From assembly GCA_963693285.1 (NCBI GenBank), contig OY848921.1:496001-560000 (forward strand): a stretch of 64,000 nucleotides of DNA. The letters are read 5' to 3'. The number at the start of each line of letters is the position of its first letter. Positions within the stretch are counted from its first letter, which is position 1. Below are positions 28,924 through 42,006 of the stretch, piece after piece. A program made the position numbers and the translations under genes. Source of the DNA: Xestospongia muta. Its lineage: Eukaryota > Porifera > Demospongiae > Haplosclerida > Petrosiidae. The notes beneath the pieces were generated by a model, which was not told where the DNA came from, ran no database searches, and saw nothing but the letters and a program-made list of their open reading frames with translations.

Positions 28924-31062
28924 ATGTCCAGTATTGGTACAAGTACTACTAAACTGTCAACTTTATTTCGACGTTCTTCTGCAGATAGTCGATCCTCAGA
29001 TGCAGTGAAGGCTTTAGAAAGAGTAGATGTAACCAGACCAATCTATTTAGGGCGGGTTTTCAAACAGGCCAAAGGTGAAAAGGCTGGCTTCAATAAAAGA
29101 TTTTTCGTTCTCTTTCCAAAATTGTTGCTTTACTTCAAACATAAAAGAGATTATTATGATGATCCAGAACTAAAATTGGTAAGATACAATTGTTAGCATT
29201 TTAATGTATATTTGAACAAGTAGAGAATATTCTGTACATGATACTATCATACTTATTAACATAAAAACAATATTGTAACTGATGGAATATTGTAATTATG
29301 ACAAGTTTGCAAAACATTTCTTTTCTTGACTAATGATGAGTTACTATTTACTATTAGAAATGAACAAACTATTGATTCAAATAGCATTTTTATTTCCGCT
29401 TTGAAATGATTAACAGCCTCAAGCCACCTGCTAATATTAATACGAAGTACGCAGTTCTTGGTAATCTAATTGATTGAATGACTTATGCAATTTAAATTCT
29501 AATTCATATCACCAAGAACTGGTGAAATGTATTTAAAAGGCTAAAATGATGGTCATTTTTCAAACCAAGTTAATTTTTATCTATTACATAATAATTATTT
29601 TTAAATTCCTTTTTAGCAAAAATTCAAATTACTAAAACTAGATGGTATCTACATTACAATGGTTGATGAACCACCACCTGGAGTTAGATTTTGTTGTAAT
29701 CTACATCTTCCTGATCCCTTTAATCAAAGAAGGTAATTAATAGAAATTGGTATAAAACAATGAATTTCATATTCAGTAAAAATATTGATAGATTTTGTCT
29801 GGTTAATGGAGTAGGCATTAGCTGCCATCTGGTATCTGATAATTTGTCAACTTTGGATAGCAATTATTGTATCAGCATATGCTGTAAAATTAGTGAAAAC
29901 AAGTTGTAAAAAGGATTTATAACTTTCTTAACATATTTATTGTACGCAGATCACTGTATGGTATGAATCTTAAACTAATTTATATCGGGCACTGTATATT
30001 TGTTCCTCCTTCCCTAAATATAGACATCGTGTCTGTAATAACATCTATCCCCTTTTTTAGCCTAACATTACCGACACTTGTTGAATTACAGTGATAACAC
30101 AGACAATATATGCAGTTGGTTTCGATGGGAACAAAGTGTTTACACTGTTAACAATACATTCAACTAAAAGAATGCTTTGTCTAACCTTTTGTTTAAAGGA
30201 AGTGTCCCTTTTATTGTGTCAGACTGAAATACATTAGTGATTCTATCAGAGATATATATAGCAGTGTGAAATACATATGTTAGGATATATTGTATATACC
30301 TCTTATAATTGTACTGATGTTATATTATGACTTGATTTTGAGGACAAAATAACGTGTTTAATGTACTACTTGTATAGTTTGTGCTGTGTCTAGATCTTAT
30401 GGAGAAGCTCATAGTTAAATTAATACTAGACTTGTCCTTGAGTATCTAATTAATGTTTGTTTATTACTTAACATTCAAAACTTGGTAATAAATTGGGAAC
30501 TTATTGTTAAAGTTGCTTGTTGATTTAACACAAACAGTCAGCTGCTGTATCTCCTATGTAACCGTGACAACTACTGCCACATCTGTTAAAGTATACCCAA
30601 CCATAAGCATCAGTACTTAATACATAGAACTAACTATTAACAATTTAATCTAGTTGTGTACGGCAAATGAAGACGCACTCCATACAATTAATGTATCATA
30701 ACTACAGACATTTTATAGACACTTGTATACAGTAATGACTGTCTAATTGATCATTAATCCACCATTCATTTTACATTAATTATTCATATTCAATTTTATA
30801 TAGTAAAATATTGATAGCATTCAGTAATAGAAGAGAAAGAAGATACTGGATGGCGCATCTTCAGTCACAGAATCCTAATTTAGTCCCACGATCAGATGCT
30901 ATCTCGGCAAGTTCTCATCACAAAACCACACCCATTAACCCTACAAAAACACAACCATTAGCAGCATCAGGTAAACCATTGTCTCCAAGGCTAGTCCAAT
31001 CAACAGAGAAAGAAGACAAGATGGACTCTAGTCCAACTTCATTGGAGATACAAGAAGTATAA
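28924..31062 (+). CDS. PH-domain protein 1 of a local paralogous trio
   Basis: Three exons (28924-29178, 29617-29732, 30804-31062) give 209 residues. A Ser-rich leader is followed by a pleckstrin-homology domain at about 38-145: YLGRVFKQAKG, GFNKRFFVLFPKLLLYFKHK, VRFCCNLHLPDPFNQRR, KILIAFSNRRERRYWMAHL with the conserved C-terminal Trp. A short Ser/Pro/Thr tail follows. PH domains bind phosphoinositides or proteins. No basic phosphoinositide motif is clear enough to assign specificity. The middle exon is 116 nt, as in both neighbouring paralogues. The 1,071-nt second intron is large for this region. No orthologue was recognised. Confidence 0.85.
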
Positions 31063-31296
31063 AACATTATTTGACATAAAAAGTCAGTGTCTCTTTCTTA
31101 TAGAACTAGCTCAGCAAATAAATTTTTATTTTTGTCAAAACAGCAAACAATAGTTTCTTATTGCTAATATATATATATATACACACAGACAGACAGACAG
31201 ACACACATTATTATGTTTATTGAAACATATTGATATAGCACTAAATAATAAAATTAGATGTCAATAACGATCATTGTGATGATAATACTAGTCATT

Positions 31297-32351
31297 TTAT
31301 GTAGCTATGGGTTTAAGAGATGGAGGATCTACTTGAATATCATATGATGTACCAAACCGAATCCCTTCGTCAAGATTGCTCTCGCAAGAATCATTAGAAC
31401 GAGACCCTTTGTCGAGGTTAGTCATTTCTTCAGAATCTTCATAGTCACTGTGTTCATCAAGTACATTCAGCATGGTTTCATCAAAACTAACATTCTTAGT
31501 CATACTAGTTGTTGATGGTACCAAAAGGAGATGAGTTGGTACTTCTTCAGGAGTCTCAGGAGAGGATTGTAAATGTTTACGGCTAGGTAAAGGCGTGTCT
31601 GGGTCAATGTGGACATCAGGGGACAACAGACTAGGATTTTGTTGCTGTAGTTTTACCATCCAGTCTCTTCTTTCATCTTTTGTTTTGCTTACAAGTAATA
31701 TTTCACTGGAAATGAGAGGAGGAATCGTTAAGAATGTATAGTATTTGATGTTTTAGTTCCATTCTCTGTAGGGAGCCAAACCAATTATGTAATCTAATAC
31801 TTGATAATGCTAGTCTGTGCTACTTTCAATACAAAGTTATTGATATACAAATCATTACCACTCTAATATGCGTGCACAACTATAAACTGAATATATTTTC
31901 CTAAAATGGTATTTTTGCATGGTGACTAACATACTGGCGTTTGTTAGCTGGATCTGGGACATGAAGATTGAAACAGTACCTACCACCTTGTGGTTTCTTG
32001 TCTGGTTTGGTCAGATAGACACGGTTTAGTACCATGTGACCATGACGATTCTAAGAGCAATAGAAAGGAAATGTTATATGATTATGTATACACGTGGTCA
32101 AAGCATCATTCGCGGTGACTCACTTCGAGGTGTCCGTGTTTTACGTCTTTTTCAAATATGTCTTTCTTTTCATAATAGACCAGGCACTTCGGATACAAGA
32201 CGAAGTAACGTTTGTTGAAGGAGTCAAACGCATGTGAGCGTTTAAAAAGATAACCCTGCATGATAGGACTCTTCAAGTGAAATGTACTATGGTCGATCGC
32301 AGCAGGTATCTTCTCAGTAACTTTCTCTCCTCGGTTTTTTCCGTCCGCCAT
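31297..32351 (-). CDS. PH-domain protein 2 of a local paralogous trio
   Basis: Three exons (32124-32351, 31935-32050, 31297-31705) give 250 residues, convergent with PH gene 1 (234 nt between stop codons). The PH domain shows MQGYLFKRSHAFDSFNKRYF, VLYPKCLVYYEKKDIFEKD, RYCFNLHVPDPANKR and ILLVSKTKDERRDWMVKLQQ. The acidic Ser-rich tail (EHSDYEDSEEMTNLDKGS) has no recognised fold. It is most like PH genes 1 and 3 in this window: same exon-2 length (116 nt) and the same phase-2 intron after the NKR-type segment. Function unknown. Confidence 0.85.
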
Positions 32352-32515
32352 TGTAGGTTGGAACAGCCCTTGAAGCTACTCTAAAGAGTAGTCTTAAAAT
32401 AGTTATATGTTTTTGGACTGTTGCACTTAGAGTAGGCGTAGCCATAACATTACATAAATTATGAATCTTTAGTTAATCAAAAATAATTATTAATATCAAT
32501 TAACTCCTCCGCCCC

Positions 32516-34641
32516 TCAAGTTGTACAGTCCCGTCCATATTGATAAGCTATAGACGGTTGATCAATACGAACCACTTGCTCAGCAATAGTGTAGTATCCA
32601 TGATATTCCACCTCATCTGGTGTGATATCATTATGATAATGACCCCCGGCATTATGAGTACTGAAACAATGAGTGTGTTCAATACGTAGGTCCAACCCCT
32701 ATAATAATAGGAACATTATTGGTACCCTGTAATTAATAGGAACACTATCGATGTAGCATAAAGAAATATAATAATACAAGCTTATTATTAATGATGACCA
32801 TTAATTTTTATAGTTTCAAGCTGTTCAAATTTTAGATGCTTATCAATTTGACTGAGCCACGCCTACCATTTGAATACATGATTTACTATAATTATATCTG
32901 TATTATAATCTACATATACATGTATATAATACATGCTAATTTTTAACTCTACTCCCACTCATAAATTACCTCATATGGAATGTAGTATTCATAATATAAT
33001 ATAAACTTCATATACATGTAATGGTTTACACAAAGATCCTTTCATAAAGAACACATTAACTAAGGTTATCCTATATCTCCAAGACATTTTATTTTAGTCT
33101 CATATTTTGCAACTTGTATGTTGGAAATAACTCAAGACAATTTCAAGGTATTTATAATCCATCAAATGACTTACTGGGTCATGACTAACAAACTCTGAGA
33201 GACAAATAAGTGGAGCTGGTTTATCATAAAACTTCAACCATTTGTTGATATCCTCTTTTGAGATCAATGGTTCCTCTGAAAATTCATCAGGCTAAATTAG
33301 AAAGGGATATATTTAAACACACACACACACACACACAAACAGACATATCTTACCATTATATGTACTTTAACTTGTCCTTTCTCTATTAAAAACACACCTC
33401 CCATAGCAACTGGTTTATCCCCATATTTCTTAGCCATTGCTTTTCTCATACACGAAACAAAATTTTCTTCTCCTTTACGATGCTTTGCCGTCACTTCCAA
33501 CACAGGACCAGCTACACCTTCACAAACCATGACATTAGCCAATGGACCTGCCTCCAATGAATAAAATCGTTCACAAACCTCTCTTCCATACTAAAAAAGC
33601 AAAATAAATTAACACCTCAAATTGTACTGGGATATAAATGACAAAAATAGTCAGTGTTGTCCAGATTTCCCATCAAAACTTCCTCTATATTCCATATTCC
33701 CTTCTCATAGTTCTACAAAGACATGAGATTATGGACAGTATAGATCTTCCTACAAGTATCTTGTAGGTGTTCTGATGCTAAACCTGGTCATGTATGATAA
33801 CAATAGCACAGAATACATCCTGTTTACTGTTGTAATAGTATGCTTGCTTACTGAATAAATTGATAGCATTAGCAGTTTCCGGTGTTATTATTTTTTCCTT
33901 TATACTAACTATATCGTGGGACAATCTTAAAAGTAACATTGTTTCTGAAATAAATTATTTTGTGGGACTCTTTTAGATTAAAGACCTTCTTTAGCAAAAA
34001 CAGTAATACATTATGATAGTGTCAATAACAACACTTGTCTTCCCACACCATAAAAAGGGAATTATCAAAGCACAGTCGGATGATAGCCCTATTCCATATA
34101 TATCTCTACCATAAAACATTAAATGAGAGTATGTAAGCAAAGGTTCTGATTGTCCCACTTTATCATGTAAGTCCAAAGCTCATTTGGTTCCTTGGGAAAA
34201 GATTGCTAACATTACAGAAAGGACGTAAACACAATCATTACATCAGGGTTTATCCTCAATGTAGTATACAAACTATCGAAGGACATTTCCTATTACAAAA
34301 TGTCTGCTAATAAGAGGTTTCAATACAATCAACAGACTTCATCATGAACCTTGGCAATATTACAATAATTATTGAGACATCATTATGACGTAATGACAGT
34401 GGGCTAACCTCATCAAGTTTGGCAATATAGCTACAATTTTTGTGGTTGGCAGGATCTTCTGATATCTTGGCATTGGGCATCATCTACCAAAGGAAGTGAA
34501 ACCAACTGTAACAATGTATGTGAACTTTCATATATACCTCACAATTACAACCAGCTATTAAATGTGATCCAGCTCCAGCCCCAAATATGAATCCATTTTT
34601 ATGTCCTGCTATGGAAGCCATTTCTCCTAAGTCATACAACT

Positions 34642-34709
<68 letters not shown>

Positions 34710-36768
34710 AAACTAAGTAAATATCATTGCCAATTAACTCCTACCTACAAACTACTGATAGCTACAAATAACTATGTATATAACAACATTCCCACAGTAA
34801 ATTACCATAAAACATCCTTTACAACAAACAATACAACCAACTCATACCATAACAATACATACCTCCACAAAAACTACTTCAAATGGTCGGTATTAATCTT
34901 AAAGATGTCAGGCTGAAGACTATTGTACTTACTTAGATTTCTACTTAAATTTCCAATTTAGTATATTTGAATATTAATTCTGTTTATATAAACTATAAAA
35001 GGAAACTGGCTTCCTATAAATTCTTTCAAATAGCGAGCAATGAACCTCAAGACACTATATTTGCTTAGCGATGTATTAATGAACCATTTTTAGGCAAATT
35101 AAAGGAAGTATTAAGACAAAGTTTTGGACAAAATTAAAGCCACACACAATTAATACGAGCAGTGCACACAAAGCACAGTACAATATGGTTGCTCTCATAA
35201 CTATCACTAGTGATCCACTTACTTTATCTTTATTTGGAAAAGGCATTAAATACGGCACTCCTCCAATATCTAATAAACGAGGGGAACCACATATCCCTAT
35301 AAAATACAGAAGTGATAATACATGTCATTATAAACATTGTTACAACTATTAATAGACACCACTGATGATGCAAATAGATACCAAAGAAAAGTGTAATGTT
35401 TACTGACAGATAATAGCTATGTTAATAATGTTACTAATGTGCTTACGTCATTATATTTTAATGAATTATCACTTAAATTTTGGGAAGTGTTTATATATAA
35501 CAATGTTGATATCCTGTGGATCATATGCTTAACGAGGATCTAATAAAATGTAATTAAATTCTTTAATAACTAGCTTACCAAAAAAGGTTTTACTAACAAA
35601 AAACAGTAACTATCATAATAACAATAATATGATCATGTGACTAAATAGGAAATTATAATGGCATGTCATAGTACCAATTCCTATAATGACATGATAGATA
35701 TTTGGTGATATAATTTCATTATTGATAGTCAAAGGTGAGGTCAAAAGGTTAAGTAGTACAGAGAAGTTAACACATTAATTAATTAATTATTAATGATAAT
35801 TACCTGGGGCAGCAAGGTTCCAAGGTTCCTCGGTCAAGTTGGGACAGTCAACCACACCCACTTTAACTTCACGAAAGTTCTTTTTTAAACCATTCTCAAG
35901 AACTAAGGAGAAATAAATATAAATTAATGGGCGTGGCTCATATTGAATAAGGTTTAGGTAGTGTGGCAGTCATGACCTTTGACCTTTAGAAGCAGCTGTA
36001 AATTATAAATATAATAGATTTATGTTACAAGATGGATAAGTATTAGCTATACCACATTAGTCATATTATAATGGAATATGAGTGTACCTGACCATACTAG
36101 TAGTAAAAATAACAAAAATGATTAGCATGCATTAACTCATGTTATAGTTATGTTGATCATATAACTAAACAGCACGAAGTCATATTCAAGATGACACCAA
36201 TATACTAAACTATTACTAATAATTATATCAAATAATATTAGTAATTATCTCATCCTACTCCTCCATAGATATCTCATGTCTACATGTTCCTACATTTGCT
36301 CTTGGCATCATATTTTACTCCCATTCTCTGTATCAACTTTCAAAGAGTCTCTCTTGCTATATATTTAACCCTGTATTAACCAAGCATGATGAAGTCCAAT
36401 CAATTACCTTTATACAAAACCCTTAATATTAATTTTGGATTAGGCTTGGAATATCTCTGTGAGGCTCTAGATAGTTCAAAGTTACAACCTGTATACCAAA
36501 CTAACCCTAAACCCTATACTCTTAACCCTGAACCCTATACTCCTAACCCCTAAACCCTTAATTAATCCTTAATTAATTCAAAAGTTATAGGGGTGTCGAC
36601 AATGTGGTAACAAAGATAAGGACACAATAAAACTCGTGTTTCCATACACGTAAAAATGTTTAGCTATGTCCATAAATATTCAATTATTTTACCCTGAGCT
36701 ACTTCTGGTAGAGGAGGAAGATAGAGAGGCTTAAATTCGACAGGAAGTGAATTCATAATAGCAGCCAT
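32516..36768 (-). CDS. C11orf54: C11orf54-like zinc-dependent ester hydrolase (DUF1907)
   Basis: Eight exons (36693-36768, 35804-35902, 35223-35296, 34538-34639, 34409-34483, 33354-33590, 33175-33291, 32516-32698) join in frame to 320 residues, against 315 in human. Human C11orf54 (PTD012) is a Zn-binding protein with ester hydrolase activity. Family signatures are VGVVDCPNLTEEPW, GVPYLMPFPNKDK, GFIFGAGAGSHLIAGCN, GDKPVAMGGVFLIEKGQVKV, WLKFYDKPAPLICL, and the His-rich metal site HTHCFSTHNAGGHYHND followed by DEVEYHGYY and IDQP. Introns are larger here than elsewhere in the window. Nothing else is encoded in them that I can support. It is divergent from PH gene 3, 144 nt away. Confidence 0.93.
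34644..34708 (-). repeat. CT microsatellite in a C11orf54 intron
   Basis: About 64 nt of GA on the plus strand, ending at the CTAAG acceptor of the exon that starts at 34639 on the minus strand. Confidence 0.9.
36496..36566. repeat. Degenerate telomere-like repeats
   Basis: About eight spaced CCCTAA/CCCTTA-type units (actaaccctaaaccctata, ttaaccctgaaccc) occur inside the first intron of C11orf54. They are too degenerate for functional telomere DNA. Confidence 0.6.
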
Positions 36769-36912
36769 TTTTAGTCTTCCTTAACTTCCTGTTATTTTTG
36801 ATAACCGGAAGTAACGTAAATTATAAAAAGAACAAAAAATAATCGTTGGAATATAGAATTACCTAGATCCTTCCAGCAAGAATAATAAAATTGTCATTTT
36901 GTTCTCTTAGCC
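36769..36912. promoter_or_regulatory. Divergent promoter of C11orf54 and PH gene 3
   Basis: A 144-nt spacer with an ETS-type site ACCGGAAGT at about 36804, and a second cttcct cluster near the C11orf54 start. No TATA box. Confidence 0.5.
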
Positions 36913-39900
36913 ATGGCAACTTCTAAAGTCTCTAAGAAAATAGCTACCCCGAAGAGAAGGTTTGCATTCGATCTGAGGAAACCAATTATGAGAGGTAACT
37001 TATCGAAACAAGGAGGTTTCCACAGGGCATTCAAGCAAAGATACTTCATTCTGTATCCTGGATTTTTGGTCTACTACGATCATCCTGATACGTGGAAATA
37101 TGACTTACAACGTGGAGAAACACTGGGAGTACGTATATTGTATATTTCTGTTAGCAAATATTTTATTGAAATCATTTACTCTAGAGTCGTATTGGAGCTA
37201 TCAAGCTAAAAGGAGGATTTATTGAGAAAGCAAAAGACCCTCCTCGTGGTGCAAAATATGCCTTTGTCGTAAACTGCCCGGATCCATCAAATAAGAGAAG
37301 GTTTGATTTTACATATGACAAGTACACACGTACACCTCCTCTACATTGTCTACACAATAATATACAGTGTTATTGTACCAACCTAATCCCCATTAGATAA
37401 CATCCGATGTGTCTATAAGACATAAAAAAACAAATGTACTATACCAGGCATTTACTATTCTGTGGTTGAATAATTACAAACAATCTTACTACATAGTAAC
37501 AATAATAGATTATAAATACGAACATTTAACAGGTGCAATGTTTAGTTTGTGGTATTATAACTGAATGTTATCATGTACTCCATCAATGGTAACCAATTAG
37601 AAGATGCATGCGTGGCATTTATGTCAGTTTGTTTATCCACAATGACAGTATTAATTCAACTGGATACAATCATTTTGCTTTCTCTTTCAAGTATTTCTAA
37701 CAATAATATTGATGCACCCTCTTCCTATATATTATTTAAAATGAAGCATTTGTGTACTAAGTTTAGTAACTACTTACAATTTATCTATTATAATCTCCTT
37801 TTCATGCACAGATCTTACATGTTTAACTGTCAATCAAATGAAGAGAGATATCAATGGATGACAAAAACTAGCTCAGCCATACCTAGCAATGATACAGCGA
37901 CTGCTGCTCCCCAAAAGGAAAAAGATGAGAAAAAAGAAGAGGAAACTAATTCTAAAGGAACCGACATTCCCACTCCTTCAACTGTCTCATCATCAAGAGA
38001 AAGACACGAAACAGTCGATGAAGCAGCTTTACTGGCAGTATCTGATATTCATGAGGAAGGTAAGATACATATTTCTATTCCTTTATTTGGACATTAAATA
38101 GTGTTGTTATAACTGTAGGTTATCAAAGCTTGGATTTACTAATAATATAACCATACAAAGTTACAGAATCATCATACCAGGAATAATTCTAGTTGTACAA
38201 CAATAGCAATAACTATACAAACAATATTTGTCTCTCCCTCACATTCTCCTCCTCCTCCTACCACTATAGATACCAAAGAAACACATATTGATGACGTGTT
38301 TGGACCAAGAACGAGTGTTTGTAGCACTAGCTCTGAAGAGGAGGATGCTAATGATCGTCCAGAAGTTATTAGCAGTGTCTCAGTATTAGTTAATTCACCA
38401 ATACTTGAAACCAATCAACTTCAAAGAGAACCCACAGAAATAGATATAATTGAAATAGTTATACCACCAAGAAGCACGGATCCTAACCTCTCTAATGCAG
38501 TAATTGAACCTAATTCTTTATCATCAGATGAATCTTCAGACTCTGAAAAAATGTTGACTGGGAGTCCTAATACTGCATTGTCTCCTAACAGTACTCCCCC
38601 ACCATCACTTCAATTAGAGATTGAACAAAATGAAGCCTTCGAGTTTTCTACTTCGCCAGGAGACTCTGTGTGTCCAGTTATAACTATTGACAAAAGTACA
38701 TTAGAACGACAACCAAACTCAGCTACAAAAGAAGATAAGGAAAATTGTAGTCCAGTTGGAACCCCACCCAATGCTGGGAGTCCAACACCTGATCGCAGAA
38801 GACCCTCAGGTATGTTTTTTGTATTATTATACAAACAAACTTGGCACATATAGTTTGTAGTATTTAATGACATAGGAACTAATACAACCAGCTAACATTA
38901 CTTACTCCCACTCTACAGGTGCTTTGATATTTATTGAAAAGCGAGGGTTTCTTTACAAAATGGGTGGAATACATAAAAACTGGCATAGGAGATTCTTTGT
39001 ATTACAACCTGGTGTGTTCTATTATTATAAAAGTGAACCAGTAAGTTATAAATCAGTGTGTATTTTATTTGTCCATCTATCTATTCATCCATCTATCTAT
39101 TCATCCACTTTTAGTATTAATATTGTCATCATTTTATAGAAAGGGAAGGCTCTTGGAGAGGTCAAGCTTAAAAATACAGAAATAAGATTACCACAACAAG
39201 GTAAACAAAACTGTATTATTTAAACACTGACTGTTGTTGCATAGCTACTCAATAAATGAAACAAACTCAATAGCTAGCACTATCAGTTGTAGCAATATTC
39301 GTGACCTACTCAATAAATGAAACAAACTTAATGCTAGCACTATCAGTTGTAGCAATATTCGTGACCTACTCAATAGATAAAACAAACTCAATAGCTAGCA
39401 CTATCAGTTGTAGCAATATTCGTGACCTACTCAATAGATGAAACAAACTCAATAGCTAGCACTATCAGTTGTAGCAATATTCGTGACCTATTCAATAGAT
39501 GAAACAAACTCAATAGCTAGCACTATCAGTTGTAGCAATATTCATGTGTATAAAAATCTGATAGTTAATAGAATATGAACACATTTTTCTCATGGGAACA
39601 GGTCACAGTTCATAACAGCTCTAGCTCTGAGTAATGTAAACTGTATATTAGAAATATAGTCCAATTGAAGTCAAAATAATATATTTTATCCATTCAGGAG
39701 AAAGAATATTCTCATCTTATCAATTTACTGTACATACAGAAAGTTCATGGAATAAGAGAAGGTATGTAGACAGCTGTTGTTTATATTATGTTACTCTACT
39801 AAGAAAAGTGTTGTAGTGAACCCTACTATGACATCAATTTACAAAGATAATATTGAGTTAATCCCCTCCACCCACCACTGATAAGGCTTTCTAAATGAAA

Positions 39901-40153
39901 CCCCACCAGGGGGTAATTTGTAGGGATATAGTGATTGAGGTTCTGTGCTATTGTCCAAATCTAAACTCTCTCTCTCTCTCTCTAGTGACTGGGTAATGGC
40001 TGCTTCTAATGAGAATGAAATGAAGGAGTGGATTGAAGCATTTAAAGTAAGATAACAAACAATAATTATATAAAAGATTGTTATAATTATTGTATTTAAA
40101 CATAGTTGGCTAGTGGTATGCTGACTAAAGCTGAAGACAATGGATCAGAGTGA
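36913..40153 (+). CDS. Tandem-PH protein, third of the local trio
   Basis: Nine exons (36913-37128, 37185-37300, 37812-38059, 38270-38809, 38919-39040, 39140-39200, 39698-39761, 39986-40046, 40106-40153) give 491 residues with two PH domains. PH-A (about 22-135) has MRGNLSKQGGFHRAFKQRYF, ILYPGFLVYYDHPD, YAFVVNCPDPSNKR and NEERYQWMTK. A roughly 220-residue acidic Ser/Thr/Pro linker follows (SSDESSDSEKMLTGSPN, many SP sites). PH-B (about 375-475) has KRGFLYKMGGIHKNWHRRFF, VLQPGVFYYYKSEP, SSYQFTVHTESSWNKR and NENEMKEWIEAFK. Both PH domains keep the phase-2 intron after NKR seen in PH genes 1 and 2. Compared with them, a second PH domain has been added. The function is probably phosphoinositide- or protein-binding scaffold, by inference. 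Confidence 0.88.
39240..39548. repeat. 61-bp minisatellite in PH gene 3 intron
   Basis: Five direct copies of a ~61-nt unit (tactcaatagatgaaacaaa, then ctagcactatcagttgtagc and aatattcgtgacc) with very few differences, lying in the 39201-39697 intron. Confidence 0.9.
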
Positions 40154-40447
40154 CAACTGTGCACACACACACTCACAAACTATTTGTCATTATTGTCCCT
40201 AATTGTTATTATTATTATTTCTATACCGATCTCTCATCTTTTTACATATCCTTTTATTTTATTATTGTTGCTTTATTCTATCATTGTTATTGTTATAATT
40301 TGTACACTAACCTCATGTCCTTGTACATACACATGATATTGTTATATACAATAATACTGATGAAAACAAAAAAATAAATAAAATTTATTTTAATAAATAA
40401 AAAGTCAAATTCTTCATAAAGGGGTTAAAATATATTCCATTTTGTCT

Positions 40448-41849
40448 TTACTTCTGATCTGCACTTCTTTTACGAGATGACACAGATGATAAAGATGGCG
40501 TTGAATTGCTCTTTTTGATTCCCTGAGATGGTATTTTAAGAGTCGTCTGAAGAGGCATGGCATAAGGCGAGGTCTGTTTTACTAGTAATAATAGCCATAT
40601 ATTATTGATAATCTATTTAGGGAGCTTTTTGGTGTAACATGACTGATGATGTAACAACATGTGTCATGATGACATCACTATGTGTCATAGAGTTAATAAT
40701 GTTAGGTTCGGTTTAGGGTTTAGGTGATGTCATCAATATGATGACATCATTATGTGTCATTTTATTATGATGTCATCATAGTCAAGTTACACCAAGAACA
40801 ATCCTTTATTCATCATATACAAACCTTTTCTAATTGGCTTTGGGGTTGCTATGGTAACCATCTTCTTACTGGATGTTTCACTGTTAACAGTTGATATTAA
40901 CACTAAAAAAAATGTGCAGATTCAAAATTGAAGCCATTCCCATCATATTCAAACCTGTTTGTCCAGTACGACAAGGATCATACTTGAGCAAAAAATGTTC
41001 TAACGTATCCCACCCTCCTCCAACTCGGACCATCACTTGTTCACTTAATATCTAGAGAATATTAATAAATAAAAAATTTAACCATCGTTGGATAGCTCAC
41101 CCGAACATATAGTATCAGCGTTCGACCTGAGGGTGTGGTTATCTGAAATTTGCCACACCCATAACTAACAGCTTGCAGTCTACGCTGACAATCACATTGA
41201 TGAAATATGGCAAGGACCTAATCAAATATAAATGAACTATAATATTAGGTCCTATACAAGTGACTACCTTTTCATCTAGACTATCCTTCTTCCTCCGTTT
41301 TGGTCTAGGAGGTTCCTCATCTTTTACCCTAATTACCTCATCGTTTGGAGTTGTCTCAACTCTCTCTCCTTCTCCATGTTCTAAACTTTCAATCTCTTTC
41401 TCTAGTTCAACTAATTTTGGAGTAGCCATTCCAAGTCTTCCGGCAACACGTGCAAGTTCCATAAGTGCCAAGATAACTCTCCGTTCATCTCGATGCATAA
41501 CCAGACCCTCAGACTCAAATATGACAGCTTCATCCAGTCCCAAATCTCGACACCATGTTATGAAATTAGCTGTGTTATCTCGTGCTTGAAAGGACTCCTT
41601 CTTGGCTGTTGAATTACAATGTATTGTATTCATTGGTACCTTTATTTTGTCTTCTTTCTCATCACTTCCACCCTTCTTAGTAACATCTTGGATTATTTTA
41701 GCTAAGTTACAAAGTATTACGCCAGTATCTAGGTGTGAGAGGAAGTCATCTGGGGATATTGTTTCAGTTAAGATAGAGTTCAGCCATTTTGTCAAGTCTT
41801 CTTTGAGAACGTAAAGAGCTTCTTGTTCTTTTTTTTCTAACTCCTCCAT
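40448..41849 (-). CDS. GAS2-like protein (CH + GAR domains)
   Basis: Five exons (41268-41849, 41101-41217, 40955-41051, 40825-40902, 40448-40581) give 335 residues. The calponin-homology domain spans about 15-150 ([72 protein letters not shown]). The GAS2-related GAR domain follows at about 195-275 ([48 protein letters not shown]). This order is that of GAS2 and GAS2L cytoskeletal linkers, which connect actin (CH) and microtubules (GAR). The tail is basic and Ser-rich ([17 protein letters not shown]). The length matches GAS2 (about 313) rather than the longer GAS2L proteins. A MITE sits in the last intron. It is divergent from MRPS5. Confidence 0.92.
40620..40804. mobile_element. hAT-like MITE, copy A
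   Basis: A 185-nt non-coding element in the last GAS2-like intron. Its ends are inverted (GGGAGCTTTTTGGTGTAAC at left, GTTACACCAAGAACAATCC at right). It is flanked by TCTATTTA and TTTATTCA, an imperfect 8-bp repeat. The interior (ATGATGACATCA, TTAGGGTTTAG) matches copy B at 55947-56128. Confidence 0.8.
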
Positions 41850-42006
41850 GACATTCTCCCACTTTTGTATTTGCCGCTACACTATATTGAGCATGCGCAT
41901 TACGGTAGAAAGTATACGGAGTTTCATTTACTTCAATAGATTCCCGTACGAATTGAAGAGCGTTTCCGGATTTGTCAGTAAATGTGCGGACCACGTGGGT
42001 TACAAT

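Noticed and set aside
33643..33712. Possible extra C11orf54 exon (NYEKGIWNIEE...)
   Set aside because: It would shift the frame. Skipping it joins KLDE directly to YGREV in phase and restores the human protein length.
39240..39548. Regular 61-bp repeat array considered as CRISPR-like
   Set aside because: There are no unique spacers; it is a simple head-to-tail minisatellite in an animal intron.
40845..40858. X-box-like GTTGCTATGGTAAC
   Set aside because: It lies inside a GAS2-like coding exon encoding MVTIATP, far from any promoter, so the match is probably incidental.
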